Shown: positions 53,061 to 64,000 of the stretch, in pieces | Layout of the letters: each line of letters starts with the position of its first letter | Position numbering within the stretch: position 1 is the first letter of the stretch | Source of the DNA: Filobasidium wieringae | Lineage: Eukaryota > Basidiomycota > Tremellomycetes > Filobasidiales > Filobasidiaceae | Direction of reading: 5' to 3' | Assembly (NCBI GenBank): GCA_001600055.1 | Contig: BCIV01000002.1 | Location: forward strand, 128,287-192,286 | Length of the DNA: 64,000 nucleotides | Position numbers and translations under genes: made by a program | Notes under the pieces: model-generated | The model's input: the letters and a program-made list of their open reading frames with translations, nothing else | Told to the model about the DNA's origin: nothing | The model's database searches: none

Positions 53061-55318
53061 CTACATCTCCATATCGTTCGCTTCCCATTCCATATCGCCC
53101 TCATCTGGGCTTTGCCTGTCCATGCTCATTCCGCGCGAACCGTTCACGCCCGCACGGCCTGCGAATCCTCCATTGGTCCTCTCGTTCGACGATCCTCGGT
53201 GATCGTTATCGTCGTCCTCGTCTTCTTCCGCTGAATCTTCGTCATGTCGCTCGAGGAAGGTTCCGCTTCGAAGCGAACTCTGAGGAAGACCTAAAGCGGG
53301 AGAATAAGTGGGACTGAACAGTAGACTTCCGTGACCTCGAGCGGTTCCGTGCGACGATCCGTAGCTGTACGCATGTCCGAATCCACCGACACTGGATGGC
53401 TTGCCGTTGGTCCCTAAACTTCCGTTCGTAGGGGTCGTTCCGAGCGGATATCGTCGAGGCGAACTGATATGGAACCCAGCGAAATCAGGCAAACTGCCCT
53501 GTCCGTTCGACCCCACGCTCTGTCCGAGAGGAGAAGAGATCGATCCTCTTCCAAGCTGAGAAGGTCTTCGACCTTGTTGCTGCAAATCACCCGGTCTCGC
53601 ACTCGCATATCCGCTATCGGCGTCGACCGAATGCGCACGATCGGAGGATTCGGTAGAGGAGGACGATCCCGTGGGAGAAGTCTTCCGTATATGATTATTA
53701 CCAGGCGCTGACCCGGGTAAGGAAGCTGCCGTCGTATAAGGGCTCTTGGCCGCTGGTGAGTAACCTCTGGAAGGTAACTTTATGTTTCCTCGGAAAGCGG
53801 GTGACACTGATGGAGAGGTCCACAGTCAGTTATACGCTCGGGTGACGATAAGGCATATGAGGAGACATACCGGCAGCGGGCCATAGACTCTTATCCTCTG
53901 GCAGAGATTTACCTTGTCCTGCCGGATTACCTGGATCGAGATGTACGAGGATGGTAGCGGCCTGAGGGAAACGGTCAGACCCGCTCATCAACGAACCGCA
54001 TGTGAATCCCAAAGGCCAACCGGTGACTCACCTCTAACAACTGAACCTGCTGATGTTTGGATAACAACAACTTGCTCGAACTAGCCCAGTGGGGTGAATG
54101 CTCCCACCGATGTTTACTCAGACAACTCGGATGTCTGTAAACCTTGGCACAGCTCTCGCACCGGAAGACCATCCCCTTTCTCTTTCCCTTGATCCCCCCC
54201 GACCCGGTCCCGAGCGGGACCGCTTTTCTCGTCGAATTCCCATCCTCATCAGCGACGTCGATCATCATCATCCCCTCGTCCTCATCGTTCATGTCGAAAT
54301 CCTCATCCTCATCCGAGCCAGCTCCGTTAGGCAAGATCTCGCCCTTGATCTTCATCTGCATGGACATCGCTCGCGGTCGCATTCGAGGGGCAGGCATTGG
54401 GGAATAAAGCCCAGACTTCCCCCCCGACGTACTCGTCCTTCTCAGAATCGCATTGTTGACCGTGGCTGTCGTCGGAGGAAAAGCCCGTCCGGTCGCAGAG
54501 GTCGGTGGCGTGGCGGTAGAAGAGGAAGATCCTCCGACGGTGGTAGGAACCATGACGGGACTACTACTACTCTTGCTGGGTCCACCGACCTTGAGTCCTT
54601 GACTCAACAAGCTCACCCCCGACGTCCCGTTCGAAATGGTCCCATTAGCGCTCTGTCCGTTCGTCCCGACCTTCCTATCCGTCGTTCTGAAATCGAATAG
54701 GACGGGCTCACGTCCCCTCTCCCCTTGCACGCTAGGCTGTCCGTTCGTTCGGTTCGCAGTGGTGGGGATGACGGAAGTGGTCACGTATCCATGAGAGAGG
54801 GTCGGACGGGTGACGGGGACTGAAGCGGAGAGTGTGTTAGGGATCGGTCGAGTTGTCGTCGGAGTCGATGTTGATGATGGTGTGATTGTTGTTGTTGTCG
54901 ATTGCGCTATTGGTTTCCCTACAAGACCAGTAGATCCGTTCAAACCGTTCGATCGTGCTTGTGCTAAAGACCCTTTACCCTCCGAGCCGAGCGATTTCAT
55001 CTGCGTCTGCGTCTGCGTTTGCGCTTGTGTTGACGTTGGAGCTGGAGCTGTTGATGACCCGTTCTTCTGGACGACGGGTTTCGAAACCCCATTCCCATTA
55101 CTATTACTGACGGTAGCCAGTCCCTTCTTCCCTACCCCGTTCGGCCCGTTCTTCCCATTATCTTGCCCCGTGGCACTCAATAATAGATCTGAGAAGAAAG
55201 AGTGGGACGGGACGAGACGAGACGAGACGAAAAACGAGGTGAGATGATTATCAATCAGCCTCCACCCTCCCAGCCTCATTCCCACTCCCACTGCCAGAAA
55301 CTCACCCAACCCATTCAT
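53061..55318 (-). CDS. Single C2H2 zinc-finger regulator with long disordered arms
   Basis: The first coding exon is only 13 nt (55318-55306, MNGL plus one base). The second starts at 55189 (DLLLSATGQDNGKNGPNG) and runs Gln/Thr/Ser-rich, with acidic SDEDEDFDMNDEDEG, to FRCESCAKVYRHPSCLSKHRWEH. That is one classical C2H2 finger (C-x2-C ... H-x3-H) followed by SPHWASSSKLLLSKHQQVQLLEAA. Later exons give a linker (DPGNPAGQGKSLPED), a Ser/Gly/Pro-rich stretch and an acidic end (EEDEDDDNDHR ... EWEANDMEM). The finger type KxYRHPSCLxKHRWEHxxHW occurs in a fungal family of putative transcription factors, none of which I can name with confidence. It is preceded by about 600 bases of AG/GT-rich leader, suggesting post-transcriptional control. 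Confidence 0.86.
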
Positions 55319-56674
55319 CCTCTCACAAAAACGCTCCCTTTCCTTCTCTGACCTGGTTCGTGCCGGTAGTCACTGGATTAAAGATCTTGTGGTCCGGTTC
55401 TGGAACTGTAGCTCGGAGACTTTCGATAAGACGTAGCTGATCCAGAGTTCGGTTCGCGGATGATCCTTTGTTCACTTTCCGGATCCTTGAACGCTGGGGA
55501 GAGAAGGTACAGGGGTGTCGGGAATTATGGAGAACGTCGGGAAGAGGGTGAGGTATGAGGTGAATGAGGTTTGAGGATGAGGTGGGGTGGAGTGAAAGTT
55601 ACCGGGAAGAGCCGGGATCGGGTCGATGGAAGGAGAGTGAAATGTTATTGATCAGTTCGTTGTTCGATTTCTTTGAGCGTTCGACGTTGATTAATGAGGG
55701 AAGATAGCTTCTCTTTTGCTATGCGAGGGTGCGGATTCGAAGAGTCGATTATGACTTGGTGAGAGGAATGAGGTGGAGGTATGGATAGTAGCTAGTAGCT
55801 AGTAGAGTGGTAGTAGTGTGGGAAACGAGTTCTTTTTGTTTCGTATGATCGATGCGCAGTCGACCGAGGTGGTGGAAGCGAGGTGAGGAGGTGGGGGTAG
55901 CGGGGAGAGTCGGGGCTTACCTTGTGGTATGCGAGTGGGTCGTAGGTAGTGAGCGAGTGGCAGCTGGCAGTGTACGACGTGGTGCGTGGTGACGATGTAA
56001 CGATCCGACGATCTGGAAATGGACCTTCGAGCGTTCGAAATAAGTTGAGTCGAGTTGGGCGTCCGCGTGTTACCGCGCTGTGAACGGCAGCGAGGGCAGG
56101 CCACGGGCGATGGGTTTACCCCGTTCATTCGCCCATTCTTTTGCTTCCTCGGTCACCATACACCGGTCACATCGGATGGAATTTGGGATCCCATCGTTTC
56201 ATTTCATTTCATTTCATTTCATTTCATTTCATTATCGCCACCTCAGTGCAGTCATGGCCGTCAGTGCATGGTACATGGGGTCACCTACAGATCCACCTAG
56301 CCACCTAGCTGCATCGATCTACATCGCTACATCGCAGACCAACTTCGACCAATTAGCCAGTCCAGTTACACCTTTTGGAGCGAGCAATGCGCCTCGCTAA
56401 ACCGACTCGCTCAACGTCGAGTCTCAGCCCAGGCACATCATCCTGCGCCGGTCTCGCGCTAACCCTACAGCAACCATTTCGGATGGTAGTCACCACAGGA
56501 TCGCATATTCGTTCTTCATACATTTCGATCGTCCCCCACGACCCGACCTAGTAGTGGTCACACCCTGCCGACACACGATGAAACATTCATGCATCGCATC
56601 CATACACTTCCGATCGTCCGCACCAAACCCCGCTCACTCACTACCCCCAGAGTAGAGTCTCAAGCTACAACCGA
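55319..56674. other. Long intergenic, includes leader of zinc-finger gene and ATTTC repeat
   Basis: The first part is promoter/leader of the zinc-finger gene with several possible splice sites in a UTR. The right part is 3' flank of the carrier gene and carries the pentamer repeat. No coding signal is trusted. Confidence 0.4.
56197..56233. repeat. ATTTC pentanucleotide microsatellite
   Basis: Six perfect ATTTC units run from 56201 to 56230, with partial units on both sides. It lies in intergenic sequence. Confidence 0.9.
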
Positions 56675-58121
56675 TCAGATATAAGGAGGACCCAAATGTT
56701 TCCTAGTAATACTCGTCAAAGCCTCCACAACTATGCCCGATCCAGAATCAGAATCATCGCGTCTCATTCCACACTGTTCTCGGCGATTGCTCACCTAACA
56801 ACAAGACTCCTCCACCCGGTGCCAGTCTGAGGACTTTGGGGGTGAATCCCTTGTAAAGCGCTCCGACGCCTTCGTCCCTAGCCACGCGGAGGAGAGCGGG
56901 TACGGTCCTGATAACACCAAAAGGAACAAAGGGGGGTTGGGTTAGACCAAGATGGATTCGCCGAGGACGAGACGAGGGAGGGAGGACTGACCATTCTCCC
57001 GTCCCGTGTAATTGGATACGCGACTTGACCACGTCGACTATGCAATGGAGGTGGATGAAGATGAGGTTCAGATCCAGGATACAGATCCTTGGTGGAGGAG
57101 GAGGGGGGCGGGTACTTACAAGGAGTGTTGAGAGCTGTACCGATAGCCCCTCCGATCGAACCGGATACAAAGTTATTCATCAATTCCCCCGACTTTGTCT
57201 GACGTTCGTTCCAGGTCAGCCTCGACAGCACGATCACAGCCCCATCGCTCTCCCTCTCTCTCTCTTTCTCTCGACTCACAGTACTCTTAGGTAACAAACT
57301 CTTGATCTGAAAGATACTTCCAAAGTACCCTCCGTTCCAACTGACATGTCTCCAGAACGTAGCTTCCATACCGGTATAAAGACCCCGCAACCCTTGGGTC
57401 GCGATGGTCTGCTTGATGACATCCCCAGGACCGGTAAAAGTCGATCCGGCGGATTGTAATCTGATCTTGACGAGTTCAAAGGGCGTGACGAGGAAGGATT
57501 CGGTGGCCCCTGCCGCGCAACCGGTCAGGATGGAGATGGATTGGGTCATGGGGATGGTCGATTTTTGGGTAAAGATGTCCCCCCAGAAAGCGTTGGCGGC
57601 GACTGCGATGGGGCCCGGTAAGGAAAGAGGCGGGGATCGGATTGTCAGAACATCTGGACGGAATGAAACAGAGAGAGAGAGGAATCGGGGTGAATCGACT
57701 CACACTTGGTAGCACGCTTGGGAGCTTCCATGGTCAAGGGAGGTAAGATCCCTCTGTACAACCTCCCGAATCCTTCTCGAGCGACGATATCCTTCAACAT
57801 GCCTACCATCCCCAGTTGACTCTTACCCGTCGAGAGTTGCATTCGGGTCTTTACCGTGTCTGTTCCCCCGGGGAAGGATTCATGGGCAGGAACAGAAAGT
57901 CAGCGCGAATCGGGCAGACGAGCGGACGGGGACGAACCGAGAGGAAAGAGAGTCAAGAGTTCTGTGCATCCTGCGAAAGCTCCGAAACTGAAGGTATAGA
58001 TGAAGGGGAGGGCTGATCGATCGGAGGTCGTCAGAGACGAGTCAGCTTGGGTTGCATGAGAGAGATAAGCTAGAACGGGGGACGTACGTTTGGGTTTAGA
58101 GGTGGTTATTTTGGTAGACAT
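56675..58121 (-). CDS. ODC1: Mitochondrial carrier, 2-oxodicarboxylate type
   Basis: About seven exons starting MSTKITTSKPK, then PFIYTFSFGAFAGCTELLTLFPL joined to DTVKTRMQL (first signature PLDTVKTR). It continues DIVAREGFGRLYRGILPPLTMEAPKRATK, TGCAAGATESFLVTPFELVKIRLQ (second signature), GLRGLYTGMEATFWRHVSWNGGYFG, FVSGSIGGAIGTALNTPFDVVKSRIQ (third) and GALYKGFTPKVLRLAPGGGVLLL. The contact residues RHVSWNGGYFG and MEAPKRATK match the oxodicarboxylate carriers Odc1/Odc2, which export 2-oxoglutarate and 2-oxoadipate from the matrix. A fair alternative is a paralogue of the same subfamily. It ends ITRKHLGPPYI, TGA 56677-56675. Divergent from the S1/P1 nuclease gene. Confidence 0.9.
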
Positions 58122-58598
58122 GGTGAGGGTAGTAGGATGTGGAGTGTGAGGTCAAGCTGAGAGAGCGAGAGAGGTGGTTGTGACTGAGTAGGTAGAGAGT
58201 AACAGGTAGAGAAGGAGAGATCGATTGTCTGTGAGAGCGCTGCGTTGCGAATTGTTCGGTGCGAATCGACCGGTCCAGGATTGGTTTGACCCGGTCTCAC
58301 TCGCTCGCTCGCTCGCTCTGACGCGATGTTTTCCGCGTATTTCTCATTTCGGGTGTCACGGGGAATTATCGGTAGATTCCAGATTTTATCCATTTTCCGG
58401 TTATTTTGGTCGAGGTGGAGGTATACTTTTTCCAGCGATTGCGGGGGGAAGGGGTTACGTGATTGAGACCGAGCGATAACGCATTGCGGGGGAATGCATA
58501 TCGTATTCATCATCATCATCGTCGTTATCTCACAGCTTCACTTCCATTCTCACTGCAGCCAGTTCACCTTGTTCACTGCACAGAGAACACGCTACAAC
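58122..58598. promoter_or_regulatory. Shared divergent promoter, carrier / S1-P1 nuclease
   Basis: A 477-bp interval. A short CTCG tract lies at about 58299-58317. No specific binding site is recognised. Confidence 0.4.
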
Positions 58599-60056
58599 AT
58601 GAAATCTCTCCTACTACTACTCACTTCCCTCACTCTCCTGATCCCGCAAGTCCTGGCATGGGGAGCAGACGGTAAGTCCATCACCACATCCCACTCGACA
58701 TCAAACCATCAAACTAACCAACCTACCCTCCTTCCACAGGCCACAAGATCGTTGCAACCATCGCTCAAGTTCACTTACATCCGAATACCAAGAGAGCTTT
58801 GTTGAAAATCCTCCCTCCCGAAGCGAAAGGACACTTGGCTTTCGTTGCCGCATGGGCTGATCAGGTCAGGGGAAGGTTCCCTGCTACCGGTCCTATGCAT
58901 TACATCAATCGTCAGTACCAGTAAAGAAGGAGAATGGTAGCAACGAAAACATACTCATCAAAGGCGTTTCGTACTCTGTAGCTAAGGAAGACCATCCCGG
59001 TCAAACTTGCTCGTTCGGGGAACATGGATGGACGAACGACAAGTCAGTCTCACTCGTCTCTCGTGCCCCCTCTTACCTTCCTCTACTAAACATCTGATAA
59101 CCGATACTATCATCAGGGTCAACGTGATCACCGCGATTCAAGAAAAGACTTATGCACTTTTGAACGGTACTCAGTGCGTATCGTCTATCCTTCCGAAACG
59201 CTCGCTACCTTTGCTCTTGACTGATCATCATCCATTTCAGTGATCGCGCCGATGACGAGACGTTGAGATTCCTCGTCCACTTTGTAGGGGATATGCATAA
59301 TCCTCTTCACCTAACCGGGTACCTGAGGGGAGGTAATGACGGTAAGTTCCATAACCGTTTCTTCCATTTGTCGTCCCCTATTCTCAAAACTGATGATCTC
59401 ATGACGATTTCACAGCCTGGGTCAAGTGGTTCGGTCGAAGACAGAAGTTACATTCCGTCTGGGATTCCTCCATCTTGCTGAACAAGATCGCGACTTTGGG
59501 AAACTATACCACTCCCACTCGTTCGGCTCAACTGGAAGGCGCTCTAAGGGGAGATATCTACGATCCTTATGTCAGGTTCATAATCAAAGAGGGGGTTTGG
59601 GGTTGGTGGCGTGAGGAAAGCAAAGGATGGTTCGATTGTCCTGCCCAAGGGGATGGGTTTCCGAGGAACGAAAACCACCTCCAAGTGAACCAGGTCGTGC
59701 ATGGTTATTTACCCAGGATCGTCAAGTCCTTGATGTACCGGTTAAACCTGCTCCGACCCCTCCTCCCCCTTACCCAAACCCCCGAACCCTACTCCCCCGC
59801 TTGTCCGTACACATGGTCCAAATCCCTCCATCCGTTCAACTGCCAATACATCTGGCCCCCCGCTTTCGACCCGCACGGTCCGGCGGTGGAATTGGACGAA
59901 GGGGATTATCTCATCAAGATCAGGGAGGACAAGGTTATGGAGAGGTTGATGGGGATGGGAGGGATCAGGTTGGCGGCCGTTTTGAACGCGATTTATGCGC
60001 AAGGGGAGGAAGCGGTTTGGGTCGATGGGAAGAAGAGGTTGGGGGTGGATGAGTGA
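58599..60056 (+). CDS. Secreted S1/P1-type nuclease
   Basis: The signal peptide (MKSLLLLLTSLTLLIPQVLA) is followed immediately by WGADGHKIVA. In S1/P1 nucleases the mature N-terminal Trp and the first His bind zinc, so the start and cleavage point are well fixed. Further ligands and family landmarks: FVAAWADQVR, MHYIN, LVHFVGDMHNPLHL (His and Asp) and RGGND, then GDIYDPYVRF, GWWREESKGWFDCPA and CQYIWPPAFDP. Five introns; the end is KRLGVDE, TGA 60054-60056. These enzymes cut single-stranded DNA and RNA and remove 3'-phosphates at acid pH, and serve phosphate and nucleotide scavenging. A Pro-rich loop (about residues 250-275) is longer than usual. Confidence 0.92.
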
Positions 60057-61076
<1,020 letters not shown>

Positions 61077-61539
61077 GTTCAATCCGAGTTCGATTTCGCT
61101 AGTTTTTGGCTCTTTCTTCAGAGATAAGCTGGTATAATGGGAGACTGATGTATAGCTTCTCGCAGGTCAGGGTTTGTGACAACAAGGAGGAGTACACGAT
61201 ATGACGACTATGATGATGATCAAGCTGATGGTCTGGGTAGCTGTTCCGGGCGAGACTGGCGCGGACATGCGATCGAGCGAAATGTCCGATGAGGTCAATG
61301 ACGACAGCATGAGCTGATCGTACGCTCATCCTCGAATTGGTATACTTGTTACCTCTTTCATGGTCGATTGCTACTAGCAAGACAGGCAATATCGATATTT
61401 TCGAACAGCACCGTACATTAACTTCCAGAAGAAATCGAAACGGGATCTTTAGCTCAAAACACCGAAAAGGTAGGCTTCTCCGTCCTCAGGATCATGCTGT
61501 GCATCAGGCGATAGATAAGGGGAACCATTCTGAAAGGCT
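61077..61539. promoter_or_regulatory. Shared divergent promoter, UBC13 / ROM2-like
   Basis: A 463-bp interval between head-to-head ATG codons. No specific site is identifiable. The right end includes the GEF leader and possibly a leader intron. Confidence 0.4.
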
Positions 61540-64000
61540 ATGGATCCGAACTATTACAACATTCAGGGGAGAACCCTGCAAGATGCTCCCCCTTATGTAC
61601 CATCTCCCTCGTATTCTGCTCCACCAAGCCAGCCAGACACACGGCCTCATCTAAGACCAGCGCTAACGGATACGTTCAGCTATGCCGATAATCATTATGC
61701 TCAACCAGTCGTCAGGCCTGATAATGCGATCAGATCAGATCTTCCCCCAGGATACTCAAATGGAGGTGGAAAACAAGGAGAATCTGCTTCTTCCAATGTT
61801 ATCCCCATTCATACGGGTGGGATTAACGGTTCTTACGGTAGCCTGTCCCGCAGAACACTGCCTGTCCCGCCGAAGGAATTGTCAAGCAGCAGATCAGTCA
61901 GTGGAGGTAGAAGACCATTACCTGCTGCTCCTGGAACTCCGAATATCTCGATAATATCCGAGATGAATTTCGGCCCTCCATTACCTACCGGGGATAGCGG
62001 GAATCATCGGGAGAACTCTGTCTCAAGAAGACCTCTTCCTGCAAATCCATCAACGTTTCCCACCTCCCCCAGGACACCCAATTCCACCTCTCCCGCAATA
62101 CAAAGGCAAGAAAACAGTCCGGCTTCCATGCCTCCACTTAATACCTATCCCTCAACATACCCTCCTTCGAACCCCTACCAACAATATCCGCAATACCCTG
62201 TCTCTCCACAACGAATGCCTATGCTCCCACGACCTCTGACATCGACTAATTCGGGGTTCATGTTTCCCCCCAACTCCCTTCCACCTTCGATGTCTCCTCT
62301 CGGCTCTGCCCCAGGGATGAGCCCATTTCCTCCTGGATTCTTACCTCCGTTCATGCCCCCAGCCTTTCCAGGAATGCCTCCTGGGTACCCTATGGCTATG
62401 CCCCCCATGATGTACAGTCAAATACCTACACCGACGGAGTCACAACAACCACAGCCCATTCAAAGTCAGACGCTGGATACGGGTCCACCTGTATACCCGG
62501 ACAATGGTGGTCAAGCTACACCTAGACCGTCGGACCGCGAAGGATATTTCGTTAAAGAAGAGAGTTATAGTGAACTTCCATATGAAACAGAACAGCCTAC
62601 TTTGGAGGCGAAAAGGGATAGCAGTGGAAGTGGGACTTTCAATATTGGGTCGGCTATGGTTACGCCTCCCGCTCCGGCGAACGGTGAAAACAGAGAGACT
62701 GTCAGAGGGGGTGCGAACAGTAAATCGATCGGTCAGCGATACCTTGCTGGACTTTCTGTGGAGGATATCGATCTTTCCTCCGTCAGCTCTCGAGACGATC
62801 CGGAGTCCATCTCGAGTCAAGCTCCGCTTCTGCAGAACGGATTACAATCTTCTTACAATGAAATGCCCATGAACCGGTCTCCTTACCCAGAATCGAGGAA
62901 CAGACAGGATGCGGGATATCGAGAAAGTGTCATCTCACTACCTCAATCAGTTCGAACGTTTGGAGAGGGGCCCTCCAATGGGAATCATCGCGGTTCCTTG
63001 GCTCCCTCGTGGATGGAACAGGGCCAAGAGGGTCGTCCACCGCCTGCCCGATGGGTACAAAACAAGCTGTTTCTCCATCAATCTCATAATACTGGGTTCT
63101 CGCCTACCAGCTTGGCGGAAGGGGGAGAGGAGGGTGGCTACTTTGAGGAAGAATATGAGGACGACTATGAGGAAGAGGCGGAGGAGCAGAACGAGATGAA
63201 CTTCTTCAGTCCTAGCTTGCTGAGTCACGTCAGTGTGCAATTAAGGGATAGGGTAGAACGCGACAGTCACATCAAGGGAGGAATACCATGGCCACAAAGT
63301 TTTACGGGAAGAGATATCATCGTAAGTACACTAATCACAAAGAAGAGAATCACAGCTCATGCGTTGGCAAATCCAGACTACAATACAATCTTTCATGCCA
63401 GAATATACGAGAACCGCCACAACTGACAGGCGGTTTGCTCTAAGCGTGGCTCACTCGTTGCAAAAGCAGCTGCTGTTCGTTGAAGTTGATTGGGACGATA
63501 AATTGCTTGGAGATTCTGTCGGCGATGTATATCAATTCATGAACGAGATTGAAGGGTTGATTGGAAGTACTTACGAGTTTCCGACGTAAGTTCCCATCGG
63601 CTCAAACTCGATAACGAACGAGATCTGACATGCGCTATCGAGCAGAGGGGTGGAAACCATGGCAACGAAATGTTACAGTCCTAGTTGTCAAGGCACGAGT
63701 GGCTGCTACTCGCCAATGTGCCCTTATAAAACGAGCCCGGTAAGGCAGCTTGAGCCGGCATTTGTGTACTCAGCTTATAATCACCTTCGACCTCGTAGGA
63801 GACATTCTTGTCATCGGAAACCCGAGTAACTGCTGTGTCTGAAGAGACTGAACTGACGCCAGCTGAATCGAGACAGCAAAGATGGTCTCGCCAAGTTGAT
63901 CAAGTGTTGATTGATCAAATGTCAGAAGCAGAGAAACGGCGACAGAAGTGCGTTTCGTTCCTATCACGTACAATTGTCCCACCGGTGCTCAGACTCTCCA
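61540..64000 (+). CDS. ROM2: ROM2-like Rho1 guanine exchange factor, N-terminal part
   Basis: The gene runs off the right edge. The first exon (61540 to about 63321) encodes about 590 disordered residues rich in Pro, Ser and Tyr (MDPNYYNIQGRTLQDAPPYV, RRPLPAAPGTP, GMPPGYPMAMPPMM). The DEP domain follows: LLSHVSVQLRDRV, GGIPWPQSFTGRDII, over a 34-nt intron to LMRWQIQTTIQSFMPEYT, then TDRRFALSVAHSLQKQLLFVEVDW and DSVGDVYQFM. Next is the Cys-rich linker TKCYSPSCQGTSGCYSPMCPYK typical of fungal Rom1/Rom2. The last visible exon (about 63799-63950) reads RWSRQVDQVLIDQM, the start of the DH region. The catalytic DH, PH and CNH domains lie beyond the window. Rom2 activates Rho1 in the cell-wall integrity pathway. 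Confidence 0.93.

Noticed and set aside
54098..54700. 200-codon plus-strand frame opposite the zinc-finger gene
   Set aside because: Shadow of the Ser/Thr/Gly-rich minus-strand exon; Arg/His-rich without family features.

Overview
The window is nuclear DNA from a basidiomycete fungus, most likely a yeast-like tremellomycete (Cryptococcus/Kwoniella/Naganishia type). The reasons are dense short GT-AG introns (mostly 45-90 nt, some about 34 nt), compact spacing between genes, CA-rich leaders, and fungal-specific families: PAM17, YTM1, SQS1, YHM2, a Rom2-type RhoGEF with its CYS-rich linker, and a septin of the CDC10 class. No rRNA, tRNA, CRISPR, insertion sequence or complete transposon was recognised. 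All exon structures were spliced by eye and have no transcript support.

Layout. 1-850: C-terminus of an m-AAA protease. 2-5.1 kb: RGG/PAM2-like protein and a small putatively myristoylated Gly-rich protein. 5.4-8.8 kb: a short Arg/Ser-rich gene, then PAM17 back to back with casein kinase 2 beta. 9.6-11.7 kb: a large Ser/Pro-rich developmental-type protein. 12.9-14.4 kb: a Gly/Met/Tyr-rich gene built from many microexons. 15-17.4 kb: weak, unresolved coding signals on both strands. 17.5-20 kb: thaumatin-like protein with a long tail. 20.3-24.7 kb: Mpv17/PMP22-type membrane protein and a SPATA20/DUF255 thioredoxin-fold protein. 25.5-29.2 kb: YTM1 and a Rab5-type GTPase, divergent. 29.7-31.3 kb: YHM2 carrier. 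31.8-32.7 kb: intronless GH43. 33.9-37 kb: tiny membrane protein and an FMN alpha-hydroxyacid oxidase. 38.1-40.7 kb: acidic coiled-coil protein and a TPMT-like methyltransferase. 41.5-45.1 kb: SQS1. 46-50.4 kb: single-pass membrane protein, MED27, septin CDC10. 50.7-52.2 kb: MPDU1 with an antisense-overlapping acidic gene. 53-55.3 kb: single C2H2 zinc-finger regulator. 56.7-60.1 kb: 2-oxodicarboxylate-type carrier and a secreted S1/P1 nuclease. 60.4-64 kb: UBC13 and the N-terminal half of a ROM2-like Rho GEF that runs off the window.

The genes are mostly unrelated housekeeping functions: mitochondrial proteostasis and import, TCA metabolite exchange, ribosome biogenesis, endocytic traffic, septins, cell-wall signalling, ER glycosylation and DNA-damage ubiquitination. 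There is no metabolic gene cluster. Five well-identified pairs share short divergent promoters (PAM17/CKB, YTM1/Rab5, CDC10/MPDU1, carrier/nuclease, UBC13/ROM2).

The most striking property is gene architecture. Restoring conserved protein motifs repeatedly requires microexons of 3-24 nt. Examples are a 3-nt exon in YHM2, an 11-nt exon in the thaumatin-like gene, a 17-nt exon carrying the Rab5 DTAGQ motif, a 16-nt exon carrying the TPMT W-x-x-x-W motif, and a run of 17-29 nt exons in the Gly/Met/Tyr gene.
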